Shown: positions 46,595 to 55,522, counted from the stretch's first letter. The stretch is 64,000 nt of DNA from an uncultured bacterium (GCA_905214875.1 CAJMNR010000008.1:1-64000); one strand, 5' to 3'. A program made the numbers and translations. The notes: generated from the sequence alone by a model not told the origin.

Positions 46595-46984
46595 ATGCTC
46601 GCAAGGCCTAATACCATTGAAACCAAGTACATAAAACAATTAGATCCTTCTGTTCATCCGTTAGCCTTTAATGGATTTTTCGATGATCATACTTCTCTTT
46701 TTCATATCATGGATTTAGAATGTAAGCAGCTAACCGCCCTTGAACAAGATCATCTAACAATTTGTACGCTTTTTTATAATACAAATGTGACACCAACCGT
46801 TATCGATCAATACATAGCGCAGATTCATGAGTGCAACAATAAAATAGCCAAATTAGCCATTGTAGGAATTCCAGTGGGCGAACGTCCAGTCTTTCGACTT
46901 AAATTAGTCAAACAAGAAGGACTTGGTTTCCCTTACCGCTTCTTTTCAACAGTAAAAGAAGCAAACGATTGGCTTCTTACTTAA
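46595..46984 (+). CDS. Conserved hypothetical protein, possibly SpoIIAA/STAS-like
   Basis: 129 aa from the ATG at 46595 (TGGAGG upstream). A cytoplasmic, mixed alpha/beta protein. The C-terminal FFSTVKEANDWLLT tail resembles the last helix of SpoIIAA-like (STAS-related) proteins, but the match is weak. The gene stands alone, divergent from the cotJ operon; a long terminator follows. Confidence 0.6.
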   Translation: MLARPNTIETKYIKQLDPSVHPLAFNGFFDDHTSLFHIMDLECKQLTALEQDHLTICTLFYNTNVTPTVIDQYIAQIHECNNKIAKLAIVGIPVGERPVFRLKLVKQEGLGFPYRFFSTVKEANDWLLT

Positions 46985-46986
46985 AA

Positions 46987-47038
46987 AAAGCACTATTTTC
47001 GATTTCGCTTTTATAGCCGAAATCGAAAATAGTGCTTT
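46987..47038. terminator. Bidirectional terminator overlapping the GNAT gene 3' end
   Basis: A perfect 21-bp stem with a 10-nt loop, beginning AAAGCACTATTTTCG, with A and T runs outside. The last codons and stop of the gene at 47011-47529 fall inside the loop and right arm. Confidence 0.88.
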
Positions 47039-47529
47039 AAGTCTGTTATTCGATAATTCACGCCACCATTTCTCCTAGCCACATGAATACTTTTATAATT
47101 GTAATTATATGCTGTTACAATCACTTCTTTTTGATTCATCTCTTTTGCTTCCTGTAATAAATACTCCAACAAAAGAGTTCCATATCCCAAGCCACGTCTT
47201 TGAGGCTCTATGCTATAAGCAATATTACCTCCTGTTTCCCGCAGCATATCGTTCAATTCATGACGCAGTTTACCGATTCCAACCGGAATGTGATCCACAA
47301 TCAGCCAGTACATCGTCTGTGCAACCATATCGGGCTCAAGATTAATTCCTTTGGATATCTCGTCCTGCCTCTGTAACCACATTTTAAACTGTTCATATGT
47401 AAGCCCATGAGCCCCATTATAAAATCCGTTCTCAATCGGTGGTATTCTTTGTAGCATACGATAAACAAGAGGCCCATCTGATGTAGTCAACTGTCTAAGC
47501 CAAATCTGTGGCTTTACTTTTTCTTTCAT
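47011..47529 (-). CDS. GNAT-family N-acetyltransferase
   Basis: 172 aa. GNAT fold with the acetyl-CoA motif QRRGLGYGTLLLEYLL (about residues 130-145) and the later AARRNG-like VARRNGGVNYRI. The substrate is unknown. GGAGG precedes the ATG. Its last residues (HYFRFRL) are encoded by one arm of the terminator hairpin. Confidence 0.85.
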   Translation of the reverse strand: MKEKVKPQIWLRQLTTSDGPLVYRMLQRIPPIENGFYNGAHGLTYEQFKMWLQRQDEISKGINLEPDMVAQTMYWLIVDHIPVGIGKLRHELNDMLRETGGNIAYSIEPQRRGLGYGTLLLEYLLQEAKEMNQKEVIVTAYNYNYKSIHVARRNGGVNYRITDLKHYFRFRL

Positions 47530-47597
47530 AAAACGCCTCCAATGATTCTACTAAACATATCGACCACTTATACAAACTTGTTCACAACTCAATTGGA

Positions 47598-48587
47598 TTA
47601 CTGTATATTTTTTACTGAACTACGAACAATCAGATTCGTCTCCATATACATCCGTTCGTTCTCAACAAGTCCTTCTTCTATCTTTTGTAATAAAAGCTTC
47701 GTTCCCTCTACTGCTAGTTTCTCCATATTACGTTCCACTGTAGTGAGTCCCATTTCAGCTACACGGTTTATATCCAGATTATCATAACCAATCAGTGATA
47801 TGTCACCCGGCATACTCAAGCCAGCCTCGGCAATTGCCTGGTTGGCACCAAATGCCATATCATCATTGAAACATAGGATTGCTGTTATGTCGTTCTCAAG
47901 CAGTATCTTTGTAGCATTATAACCACTTTCAAAGGAGTAATCTCCTCTCTCCACATAGAAATCTTCCTCCGTCATATGATACCTTTGAGCGGCTTCTACC
48001 CATCCTCGATGACGCGCCCTCGTACTGGCTAATTCCAGGCCCGCCTCAATGATTCCAATCTTACGGTGTCCATTCTCTAGCAAATGAAGCATTGCATGTT
48101 TCATGCCTTTCGTCTCATCTGTTAAAACATTGGACACCCCAAGATAAACTGGCCGATTTAAAACGACAACAGGAATCTTCTTATTCAAAGCTTCCTCAAT
48201 GAAGACACGGTCCGTCTCCATCTGGCTGATTACTAGGATTCCGTCCATATTTGTCGGATTCAATGACCCCGGTCTCATAGAATCAATACCTTTAACAACA
48301 ATGTTATATCTGGATTCCACGACTTCATACATCCCAATTAATGATTTATGTAATACAAATGGCGAAGTAATTCGTCCAAACGTAGAAAAGAACAAACCAA
48401 TAGTATTTGCCTTCTGATTTTTTAAGTTGATTGCTGCTTGATTTGGGAAATACCCCAAATCATGCGCAATCTCTAAGATGATTTCCTTCTTATCATCCTT
48501 CACTACTCCCGTATTATTTAATGCCCTTGATACGGTCGAGTAGGAAACCCCAGCTTGTTTCGCAATATCCTTTATCGTAACCGCCAT
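47598..48587 (-). CDS. LacI-family transcriptional regulator
   Basis: 329 aa: N-terminal helix-turn-helix (IKDIAKQAGVSYSTVSRALN) and a periplasmic-binding-like effector domain (NTIGLFFSTF..; AILCFNDDMAFGANQAI). It is the last gene after GH28 and the isomerase-like gene, 43 bp from the latter, so it probably senses a pectin-derived oligosaccharide or uronate and controls this cluster. The operator is not identified with certainty. Confidence 0.92.
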   Translation of the reverse strand: MAVTIKDIAKQAGVSYSTVSRALNNTGVVKDDKKEIILEIAHDLGYFPNQAAINLKNQKANTIGLFFSTFGRITSPFVLHKSLIGMYEVVESRYNIVVKGIDSMRPGSLNPTNMDGILVISQMETDRVFIEEALNKKIPVVVLNRPVYLGVSNVLTDETKGMKHAMLHLLENGHRKIGIIEAGLELASTRARHRGWVEAAQRYHMTEEDFYVERGDYSFESGYNATKILLENDITAILCFNDDMAFGANQAIAEAGLSMPGDISLIGYDNLDINRVAEMGLTTVERNMEKLAVEGTKLLLQKIEEGLVENERMYMETNLIVRSSVKNIQ

Positions 48588-48630
48588 ACCCTTCTCTCCT
48601 ATCTCATATCAAAATATAGCATTTGCTTAA

Positions 48631-49470
48631 TTATACAATACTATTGTAAATATCTTCAATGTGCTTCTTACAAGCAATTGCATTTTCTGGTGTAGTATTT
48701 TCAAGCGTTACATGAATATATGGCTTTTCTTTTTTAATAAAGGATAAGATTTCTTCATAATGCATCATTCCTGTTCCAGCCCCAACTGAAACTAACTGAT
48801 TATCTTCTACTACAAAGTCTTTAATATGGACAACTGCAACATCTTCCCCAAGAAGTTCAATTGCCTCTCTGATTACTTCATCTCTTTGTTCATAGTTATG
48901 GATAGATAATAAGTTAACCGGATCTAAAATAATCTTTAAGTTCGGAGAATCTATCGCATCAAGCACCATTCTTGCTCTTTTTGGATTCCAAACAATATGG
49001 TTCCAAACTGGTTCAATCGCAAAGATGACACCCATCTTTTCTGCATACTCTACGACTGGACGTAGATTCTTTATAAATGTCTGTAATGCCTTTTCTTCAT
49101 GACATGCTGGTTCGTATTTATATTCTAGGTTTGGCGCACCTGTTTCTGTTCCAACCACGCCTACTCCTAATACAGAAGCAAATCGGATATGAGCTTCATA
49201 TTTCTTCATAATTTCTTTTAGCTTAACCTCATCTGGATTTGCTAAATTTAGATAACATCCAAGAACCGCTACATCTAAATTGTTTTTTGCGAATAATTTC
49301 TTAAGATACATCGCATATCCTGGTGTCAATGCGCTATTGGCAACACTGTATTCACTAATTACCTTAGAAAGTGCTAAATGGCCGCATGTAAATCCTTGTG
49401 AACTTACCACTTCTAATCTTTCTTCTAATGGTAACTTCTTTGCATCGTGCAATCGTAACCCAATCTGCAT
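48631..49470 (-). CDS. Sugar phosphate isomerase/epimerase (AP-endonuclease-2 TIM barrel)
   Basis: 279 aa. TIM barrel of the xylose isomerase-like family: metal-ligand regions GVIFAIEPVWNHI (E near residue 152), NLKIILDPVNLLS, VAVVHIKDFVVED, and HVTLENTTPE. Cytoplasmic. It sits 23 bp downstream of GH28, so it may act on galacturonate or an oligosaccharide product; the substrate is not determined. Confidence 0.85.
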   Translation of the reverse strand: MQIGLRLHDAKKLPLEERLEVVSSQGFTCGHLALSKVISEYSVANSALTPGYAMYLKKLFAKNNLDVAVLGCYLNLANPDEVKLKEIMKKYEAHIRFASVLGVGVVGTETGAPNLEYKYEPACHEEKALQTFIKNLRPVVEYAEKMGVIFAIEPVWNHIVWNPKRARMVLDAIDSPNLKIILDPVNLLSIHNYEQRDEVIREAIELLGEDVAVVHIKDFVVEDNQLVSVGAGTGMMHYEEILSFIKKEKPYIHVTLENTTPENAIACKKHIEDIYNSIV

Positions 49471-49493
49471 ATCTATCTCCTCTTTTCTCTAAT

Positions 49494-51014
49494 TTATTCC
49501 CATTCTGTCTGGCCAACGATTGTTACGTTGTCCATAATCATATTCTCAACATTCTTTACGAATATACCCATCTTGCTGCATGGCTCAATTCCTGTCATCA
49601 TTGCTGGAACATCGCATTTTGGATTTTCAGCAAAATCAACATATACATTTCTCATCTCAATACAAGAAATCTTCTTCTCAGGTAAGCCATAGAAATAAGC
49701 AGCTGCAACATGGCAGTTGGTTGCCTTGATATCTTTAAATACCAGATGTCTAATCTCTGGAGTACGTTCATCTACCGGATATTCCTCCTTGGATTGTACA
49801 TACTCACTTCTGCCATCTGGATCACAGAAGTAAAAACTATTTGCAACGAATGGAGTCATTACATGATCCATATCGATATTTTCGAATGTTATTTCATCAA
49901 GAACAGAATCTTTTCCTCTGCCTCGTCTTGTCTTAATACGTAATCCTCTGTCCGTGTGACGGAATAAACAATCACGTACTGTAATCTCTTTTACTCCAGC
50001 ACCAATTTCACTTCCGATTGTTACGGCACCATGTCCATTTTCCATTAGACATTGACGAATTATAATCTTTTGTGATGGTACTTTATATTTTTTACCCATA
50101 TATACTTTTCCTGATTTAATTGCAATACAGTCATCTCCTAATGTAAATCGAACACCGATAATCTGTACATTAACACAGGATTCTGGATCTAATCCATCCG
50201 TATTTGGAGAATCTGCAGGGTTTTCTACTGTAAGCCCATAGAATCCAAGATTATTACTAAAGTATGGATGAATTGTCCAAGAAGGACTATTACGGAATGT
50301 AAATCCTTGTACCGTAATGTTATTACAATGATTTAAATAAAGCAATCTTGGGCGGAATGCACCTCGCATTACCTTAGGATCTTTCCACCAGTCATCAAAT
50401 GTTGCATTACCATCTAATACGCCTTCCCCGTAAATCGTTACGTTCTCAGCATTGATTCCTGTAATGATTCCTGCATACATTACAAGTGGATTTCCTTCCC
50501 AAGTACCTAGATTGTACTCTTTTTGTTCATCGTAACTTTCAATCTCGCCTTGTAATTTCGGATATAAATTACGATCTTTATGCGCTACGATTCTTGCGCC
50601 TTTTGCTATTTCAATATTTGTATCACTCTTAATAAATAAGCTTGTTACCAGATATTCTCCTTCTGGAATTAACACGCGGCTGTCCTTCGGACAAGCCATG
50701 ATTGCCGCTTGGATAAATGCAGTGTCGTTATTTACTCCATCACCCTTTGCACCAAAATCTTTAACGTTTAAAGTGACAAATTCATACTTTGTCTTAAATG
50801 TTGTAGTTCCTACTTCCCTGTCTCCCGTAACTACGCTTACTTTATATTCACTATCTGGAGACAAATTAAATAGATTTGTTATAACTCGATCCGTATTTGT
50901 TACAAGTTCTCCATTTAGATACACTTCATATTCCTGTTTTGCCTTATATAAACCGCCATCTTCAATTTCAAGGACTGCACTTCTTGCAGTTGTCATTAAT
51001 ACTTTAATATTCAA
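49494..51014 (-). CDS. Intracellular GH28 polygalacturonase-like glycosidase
   Basis: 506 aa; TTG start with AAAGGAAG 8 nt upstream. No signal peptide. An N-terminal fibronectin-like module (residues 1-75), then a parallel beta-helix with GH28 catalytic elements: NTD (D273), GDD (D294, D295), GHG (H328) and RIK (R359-K361), all intact. Expected to hydrolyse galacturonides; the cytoplasmic location suggests exo-action on imported oligogalacturonides. Confidence 0.93.
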   Translation of the reverse strand: MNIKVLMTTARSAVLEIEDGGLYKAKQEYEVYLNGELVTNTDRVITNLFNLSPDSEYKVSVVTGDREVGTTTFKTKYEFVTLNVKDFGAKGDGVNNDTAFIQAAIMACPKDSRVLIPEGEYLVTSLFIKSDTNIEIAKGARIVAHKDRNLYPKLQGEIESYDEQKEYNLGTWEGNPLVMYAGIITGINAENVTIYGEGVLDGNATFDDWWKDPKVMRGAFRPRLLYLNHCNNITVQGFTFRNSPSWTIHPYFSNNLGFYGLTVENPADSPNTDGLDPESCVNVQIIGVRFTLGDDCIAIKSGKVYMGKKYKVPSQKIIIRQCLMENGHGAVTIGSEIGAGVKEITVRDCLFRHTDRGLRIKTRRGRGKDSVLDEITFENIDMDHVMTPFVANSFYFCDPDGRSEYVQSKEEYPVDERTPEIRHLVFKDIKATNCHVAAAYFYGLPEKKISCIEMRNVYVDFAENPKCDVPAMMTGIEPCSKMGIFVKNVENMIMDNVTIVGQTEWE

Positions 51015-51064
51015 CCTTATATCTTCCTTTCACTGCTTGTAACTACATAGATCAAGCGAATTCT

Positions 51065-51260
51065 TTGTTGTTATTTTTAGAACAAAGTGTGTGTTCCACA
51101 CACTCTCGCGTCTTTTGTGTTTGTCAAGGAACGCACACTTTGCCCGCGCCGAACCTGGTCTTGGTAGCGACATCTTCCTTTCAGGTGAGTGCGCATCACA
51201 TGCCCCGCTTTTTGGGACATTTTTAATTGTTAGGAAAGAGCTCGACAGAGAAATTTCCTA
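51065..51260. repeat. Dispersed intergenic repeat, long copy
   Basis: Partner of 33532-33640. It contains a 15-bp imperfect inverted repeat (51083-51097 with 51128-51142, one mismatch) and a GC-richer core than the surroundings. A 47-codon open frame without ribosome binding site (51077-51220, minus) begins MSQKAGHVMRTH. It lies between the transporter terminator and the GH28 gene. Confidence 0.85.
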
Positions 51261-51272
51261 TGAATAAAAAAA

Positions 51273-51297
51273 GGTTGTCCAATGAAATTGGACAACC
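51273..51297 (-). terminator. Terminator of the sugar ABC transporter operon
   Basis: GGTTGTCCAA pairs perfectly with TTGGACAACC around a 5-nt loop; TTTTTTT follows on the minus strand. Confidence 0.9.
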
Positions 51298-51307
51298 TCC
51301 TTGGGAC

Positions 51308-52165
51308 TTAACCCTTAACACCACCAGCTGCAATACCATCTACGAAAGTATCTTGAGCTAAAAAGAAGATTATTAAAGATGGGATGATGGAAATTAAGGA
51401 AACGGCTAATACACGGTTCCATTCAAATCCTGTATCAGCATCCATAGAAATTTTTACAAATAAAGATGCTGGGTAGTTAGCTGGTGTTTGTACATAAAGC
51501 AATGGTCCCATAAAGTCATTACTTCCCCACATGAATTGGAATAATGCACAGGAAACGATTGCTGGTTTGATCATTGGGATAATAACTTTATATAATGTTT
51601 GAATAATGTTACATCCATCGATTTTTGCTGCTTCTTCAAGTTCTACTGGAACACCACGTAAGAACTGAATTAACATGTAAACAAAGTACGTATCACAAGC
51701 AAATAATGAAGGAATAATAATTGCTAAATAAAATCTTGAATCAACCCATCCAAGTTTATTGAATAATACGAACTGTGGAATATTAAGTACAACTTGTGGA
51801 ATGAATAAAGTTGCCATTAAAATACTGAATAATATGTTTCTACCTCTGAATTTGAAACGAGCGAAACCAAATGCAGTAATTGTTGCAGAAAATACTGTAA
51901 ATAATACTTTAGGAATAACAAATGAATAAGTATTCAATAACGCTTTCCAAATGTTAATATCTCCACCAACACTATTCACAGCGTTCTTGTAACCATCTAA
52001 TGTTGGATGATTTGCGAATAAACCAATTCCACTAAAAATCTCACTGTTATCTTTGAATGTCGCACCTACCATCCATAATAATGGATATACCATGAAGAAA
52101 CCAACAAAGATTAACACTAAGTACTTAAAGAAAGTAGCAATTCTTTTCTTAGTTTTTAAAGTCAT
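51308..52165 (-). CDS. Carbohydrate ABC transporter permease (MalG type)
   Basis: 285 aa, six helices; the EAA loop ELEEAAKIDGCNIIQTLYKVIIPMIKP (about residues 177-203) docks the ATPase. Second permease of the importer, 7 bp after its partner. No ATPase gene is in the operon, so a shared MsmX-type ATPase is likely. Probable cargo: oligogalacturonides. Confidence 0.93.
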   Translation of the reverse strand: MTLKTKKRIATFFKYLVLIFVGFFMVYPLLWMVGATFKDNSEIFSGIGLFANHPTLDGYKNAVNSVGGDINIWKALLNTYSFVIPKVLFTVFSATITAFGFARFKFRGRNILFSILMATLFIPQVVLNIPQFVLFNKLGWVDSRFYLAIIIPSLFACDTYFVYMLIQFLRGVPVELEEAAKIDGCNIIQTLYKVIIPMIKPAIVSCALFQFMWGSNDFMGPLLYVQTPANYPASLFVKISMDADTGFEWNRVLAVSLISIIPSLIIFFLAQDTFVDGIAAGGVKG

Positions 52166-52172
52166 GATCTAA

Positions 52173-53111
52173 TTACCTCCCGTCTTCATCTGAGTAGTAA
52201 ACCCAATGTTTCTGGCTCATGAATGCGATAATAGTTAATACCATTACTACTACGAACATTACCCATGCCATTGCACTTGCCATACCCATTTCGTTTGTCT
52301 TGAATGCACTGTTGTAAACAAGTAATGAAATAAGGTTTGTTGAGTTTTGAGGACCACCCTTTGTGATAACGTAAGGTCCATTAAATTCTTGGAATGCTTG
52401 ACAAAGCTGAGTAACCATATTAAAGAAGATAACTGGTGTAATCATTGGAACTGTAATTTTGAAGAATTGTCTCCATTTACCAGCACCATCGATTGAAGCA
52501 GCTTCGTATAAATCTTGAGGTACGTTCTTAAGTGCTGCAAGGAAGATAACCATTGCAGAACCGAACTGCCATACTCTTAATGCACAGATTACAAATAACG
52601 CATATTTAGGATCAGATAACCAGCTTGGGCCAGTAATACCGATGAATGCTAAACCAGTGTTGATTAAACCTTCATCTCTAAATAATGCTTTCCATAATAC
52701 TGCGATTGCAACAGATCCACCTAAGATTGAAGGGATATAGTAACCTGTTCTGAAAAAGTTAACACCTTTAATCTTGAAGTTAAGGATGTAAGCAATAAAT
52801 AATGCAAATACAAGTTTTAATGGAACTGTAATAAACGCATATTTAAATGTTACGATTAATGATTTTACAATCTGTTCAGTATTAAAGATTTCTTTATAGT
52901 TCATAAAACCATACTCATGAATACCTTTGAAAAGATTGTAGTCTGTGAAACTGTAGAAAAGTGATGCACCAAATGGGTATAACTTAAAAATGCAGAACCC
53001 AATTATCCATGGTAAGATAAAGAGTAATCCCATATTCTTTTCAAGACTTTTCTTAAAGCTAAATTTTTGCTTTGGTACAGCTACCGCAGCAGAGGCTTGT
53101 GTCTTCGCCAT
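52173..53111 (-). CDS. Carbohydrate ABC transporter permease (MalF type)
   Basis: 312 aa from the ATG at 53111 (GGAGGAAG upstream). Six helices and an EAA loop with YEAASIDGAGKWRQFFKITVPMITP (about residues 215-239). Pairs with the next permease. The C-terminal sequence of the preceding gene (53145) is separated by 33 bp. Confidence 0.93.
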   Translation of the reverse strand: MAKTQASAAVAVPKQKFSFKKSLEKNMGLLFILPWIIGFCIFKLYPFGASLFYSFTDYNLFKGIHEYGFMNYKEIFNTEQIVKSLIVTFKYAFITVPLKLVFALFIAYILNFKIKGVNFFRTGYYIPSILGGSVAIAVLWKALFRDEGLINTGLAFIGITGPSWLSDPKYALFVICALRVWQFGSAMVIFLAALKNVPQDLYEAASIDGAGKWRQFFKITVPMITPVIFFNMVTQLCQAFQEFNGPYVITKGGPQNSTNLISLLVYNSAFKTNEMGMASAMAWVMFVVVMVLTIIAFMSQKHWVYYSDEDGR

Positions 53112-53144
53112 ACTAACTTCCTCCATTCCTGGCTGTTAAAATTA

Positions 53145-53933
53145 TTAGTTGGATTCAAGCATGAGTTTTTCAGCATACGCCAGTATACTAATTGCTCTGA
53201 ACTCACACTCTACTTCCTTTGTATTATCAACACCGCAAATTATGTAATCTAATAGATCCATACCGGTTGTTTGATATTTTTCTGGTAGTAATACTTTCAA
53301 ACGGCATGCTTTTAAAATCACATATGTAACTCTTGCTAAGTCCGAAAGTATACTGTCGTCTATTTCACTTTTATCAATTGATTGATAAATTAATTTGTTT
53401 TCGTTTTTGATATGTTTTAAAATTTGTTTTATGGATGTCTTACACAATGTTTCTAATGTCTTATAATGTTCAAAGATTTCTTTTGACATGACATCCAGTG
53501 TATCGATTAATGTCATTGCATAAATCGATGCAACATGCAAAGAAAACGTTTCCTCTAATGCAAGATACTGATCTGCTTTCCGGAATGTGTCCACGATATC
53601 ACTATAGTTTTCTTTGTTATGAAAGGCTGTCTCATAAGCCATATAGCAAGGCATTGCCTTTTGTAACCTATTTACCCAGGTTATTTTATCAGAATCGTTA
53701 TTTTCACAAAACTTCTTCCATTCAGATTGAAGTTCAACATTCATCTGGAATATCATTTGCTCTAATGCTTTTTTATATTTTTCATCTCTTGTGTTCAAAT
53801 AGCAGTTATATAACTGTTTTCCAAGATCTAGATCTGAAAAACCGATTGCACCTTTAGCATACTGCTCTTTCGCTAGTGTATCTGTTTCTTTACACCCTGT
53901 ACGTTTATCCATAACAGAGTCCTCTACGTCCAT
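53145..53933 (-). CDS. GH105-like protein, probably catalytically inactive
   Basis: 262 aa, all-alpha. The order of segments resembles GH88/GH105 unsaturated uronyl hydrolases: MPCYMAYETAFHNKENYSDIV, LIDTLDVMSKEIFEHY, LIYQSIDKSEIDDSILSDL, ILKACRLKVLLPEKY and a final RAISILAYAEKLML. The aromatic and glycine residues around the barrel and the usual acidic catalytic motifs are missing, so it should not be active. Located between SBP and permease genes; no signal peptide. Inference from motif order only. Confidence 0.6.
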   Translation of the reverse strand: MDVEDSVMDKRTGCKETDTLAKEQYAKGAIGFSDLDLGKQLYNCYLNTRDEKYKKALEQMIFQMNVELQSEWKKFCENNDSDKITWVNRLQKAMPCYMAYETAFHNKENYSDIVDTFRKADQYLALEETFSLHVASIYAMTLIDTLDVMSKEIFEHYKTLETLCKTSIKQILKHIKNENKLIYQSIDKSEIDDSILSDLARVTYVILKACRLKVLLPEKYQTTGMDLLDYIICGVDNTKEVECEFRAISILAYAEKLMLESN

Positions 53934-53955
53934 GGCTTTCTCCTATCTCTTTAAG

Positions 53956-53985
53956 AAGTCGCCAAATAATAATATTTGGCGACTT
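53956..53985 (-). promoter_or_regulatory. Intercistronic hairpin after the solute-binding protein gene
   Basis: AAGTCGCCAAATA/TATTTGGCGACTT perfect 13-bp stem with a 4-nt loop. A weak T-tail on the minus strand fits partial termination or mRNA 3'-end protection, which raises binding-protein output over the downstream permeases. Confidence 0.7.
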
Positions 53986-53994
53986 TTGAATTAA

Positions 53995-55299
53995 CTATTT
54001 GTTAGCATCAAGAACATCTGTAATTGCTTTTACTAAATCTTTTGCAGCATCTTCTGTAGATTTAGTTCCGTAACTTGCATCCTGCATTGTAGTGTAGTAT
54101 GCACCAGTTGTTCCTTTAAGTTGTTGATCTTCAAATGTTGGATCCATGTGGAATGGTGAGTCAGCAAGTACTTTTGTATTTGCTTCTGTAACCATATCGC
54201 CTTTTAATTTTCCAGCTTTGTCTAAAACTTCAGTTGCTTTCTTGCTAAGTGGAGTACCACGTTCAAGACCCATTTCATTGATACCTTCTTCTTCATTTAA
54301 TAAGAAGTTAAGAAGTTGAGCACATTCAGCTGGGTATTTAGTGTTTTGAGAAATAGCGAAAGCTAAAGAAATCTTAGTGTAACCACCTTTTTGAGCACCA
54401 AATTGGATTTCGTCACCTACAACGAATTCAAAGTTTTTGTCTTTATTAAGAGCTCCTTTGAATTTAGCTGCTGAAGAATCCCATTCAAAGATACCTGCAT
54501 ATTTACCGTTGATCCATTTGTCGTTCTTATCAAGTGAATCAGCACCATCACCAGCTAATTGTTTGATAGTTGGGATTACGTGATTATCTTCAAGTTCTTT
54601 GATGAAGTCAAAACCTTCTTTAACTTCTGCTTCATTGTAGTTTAATTTATTGTCAGTTACCCATTCTTTTCCGTATTTAGATTCAAGATAGTTAACCATA
54701 AGGATTGTTCTATCAAGTTCATTAAGAGCTAATGGATAGTAATCATCGCCTAATTTTTCTTTGAATGTTTGACCTGCTGCTTTAAGTTCGTCAAATGTTG
54801 TAGGAGTCTTAGTGATTCCAGCTTGTTCGAATACAGTTTTGTTCCAGTAGAAAATTCTACCTGTAATAGAAACTGGTACAGCAACTACTTTGTCATTAAC
54901 TTTACATTGATTTAAGTATTGTTCATCAAATTGAGTTAAATCTAAGTCTTTTTGAGTGCTTAAGTCTAAGAATAGATCACCATTCTTATCATAAGAGTTT
55001 AACCAACCCCAGTTGATTTGGTTGATATCTGCTTGAGTTTTGGAAGCGAATTTTGTAGACATTTTGTCTTCATAACCGTCCCAAGAGTTGTATTGAAGTT
55101 CTACTTCAATATCACTATGTAAAGCTTTGAATTTTTCTACTGCATTTTTAGTTGCAGTATGTCTTGAGTCACCGCCCCACCAAGCTAATACAATTTTCTT
55201 TTTACCATTAGAGTTGTCGTCTCCTCCGCCACATGCTGCTAAAGAAGCTGTAGATGCAGCAATAAGAGTCATAGCTACTACTTTTTTAAAGTTTCTCAT
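53995..55299 (-). CDS. Extracellular sugar-binding lipoprotein of ABC transporter
   Basis: 434 aa from the ATG at 55299 (AAGGAG upstream). Lipobox LAAC with C23. Family 1 binding-protein fold (KIVLAWWGGDSRHTATKNAVEKF; TTFDELKAAGQTFKEKLG). Captures the sugar outside the membrane. Long leader upstream with palindromes and a cre site. Confidence 0.93.
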   Translation of the reverse strand: MRNFKKVVAMTLIAASTASLAACGGGDDNSNGKKKIVLAWWGGDSRHTATKNAVEKFKALHSDIEVELQYNSWDGYEDKMSTKFASKTQADINQINWGWLNSYDKNGDLFLDLSTQKDLDLTQFDEQYLNQCKVNDKVVAVPVSITGRIFYWNKTVFEQAGITKTPTTFDELKAAGQTFKEKLGDDYYPLALNELDRTILMVNYLESKYGKEWVTDNKLNYNEAEVKEGFDFIKELEDNHVIPTIKQLAGDGADSLDKNDKWINGKYAGIFEWDSSAAKFKGALNKDKNFEFVVGDEIQFGAQKGGYTKISLAFAISQNTKYPAECAQLLNFLLNEEEGINEMGLERGTPLSKKATEVLDKAGKLKGDMVTEANTKVLADSPFHMDPTFEDQQLKGTTGAYYTTMQDASYGTKSTEDAAKDLVKAITDVLDANK

Positions 55300-55331
55300 A
55301 TCTCTTTCTCCTTTTCCTTTGGCTTTAATCC

Positions 55332-55347
55332 TTGCAAACCTTTGCAA
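55332..55347 (-). promoter_or_regulatory. Palindrome TTGCAAA-CC-TTTGCAA before the binding-protein gene
   Basis: A 16-bp palindrome with 7-bp arms, 33 bp from the ATG; a plausible operator for one of the LacI regulators or a leader hairpin. Confidence 0.45.
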
Positions 55348-55359
55348 ATTGATTGTTAA

Positions 55360-55417
55360 AAATATGCATAAATTACATTGCCATTCCATTTAAAGTTTGT
55401 GTAATTTATGCATATTT
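55360..55417 (-). promoter_or_regulatory. 18-bp inverted repeat in the binding-protein leader
   Basis: AAATATGCATAAATTACA at 55360-55377 is perfectly complementary to 55400-55417, with a 22-bp spacer. Each arm also contains the 8-bp palindrome TATGCATA. Confidence 0.6.
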
Positions 55418-55522
55418 ACTTTGCTCTTTAAATATACCATTATGCAATGTATATGTCTATCGTGATAATTTACACATCATGCATATTTTTTTTGTGGAAA
55501 ATGCCAATAATTTATCGCATTT

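Noticed and set aside
51077..51220. 47-codon minus-strand ORF in the dispersed repeat
   Set aside because: No ribosome binding site, and the frame is destroyed in the other copy; reported only inside the repeat finding.
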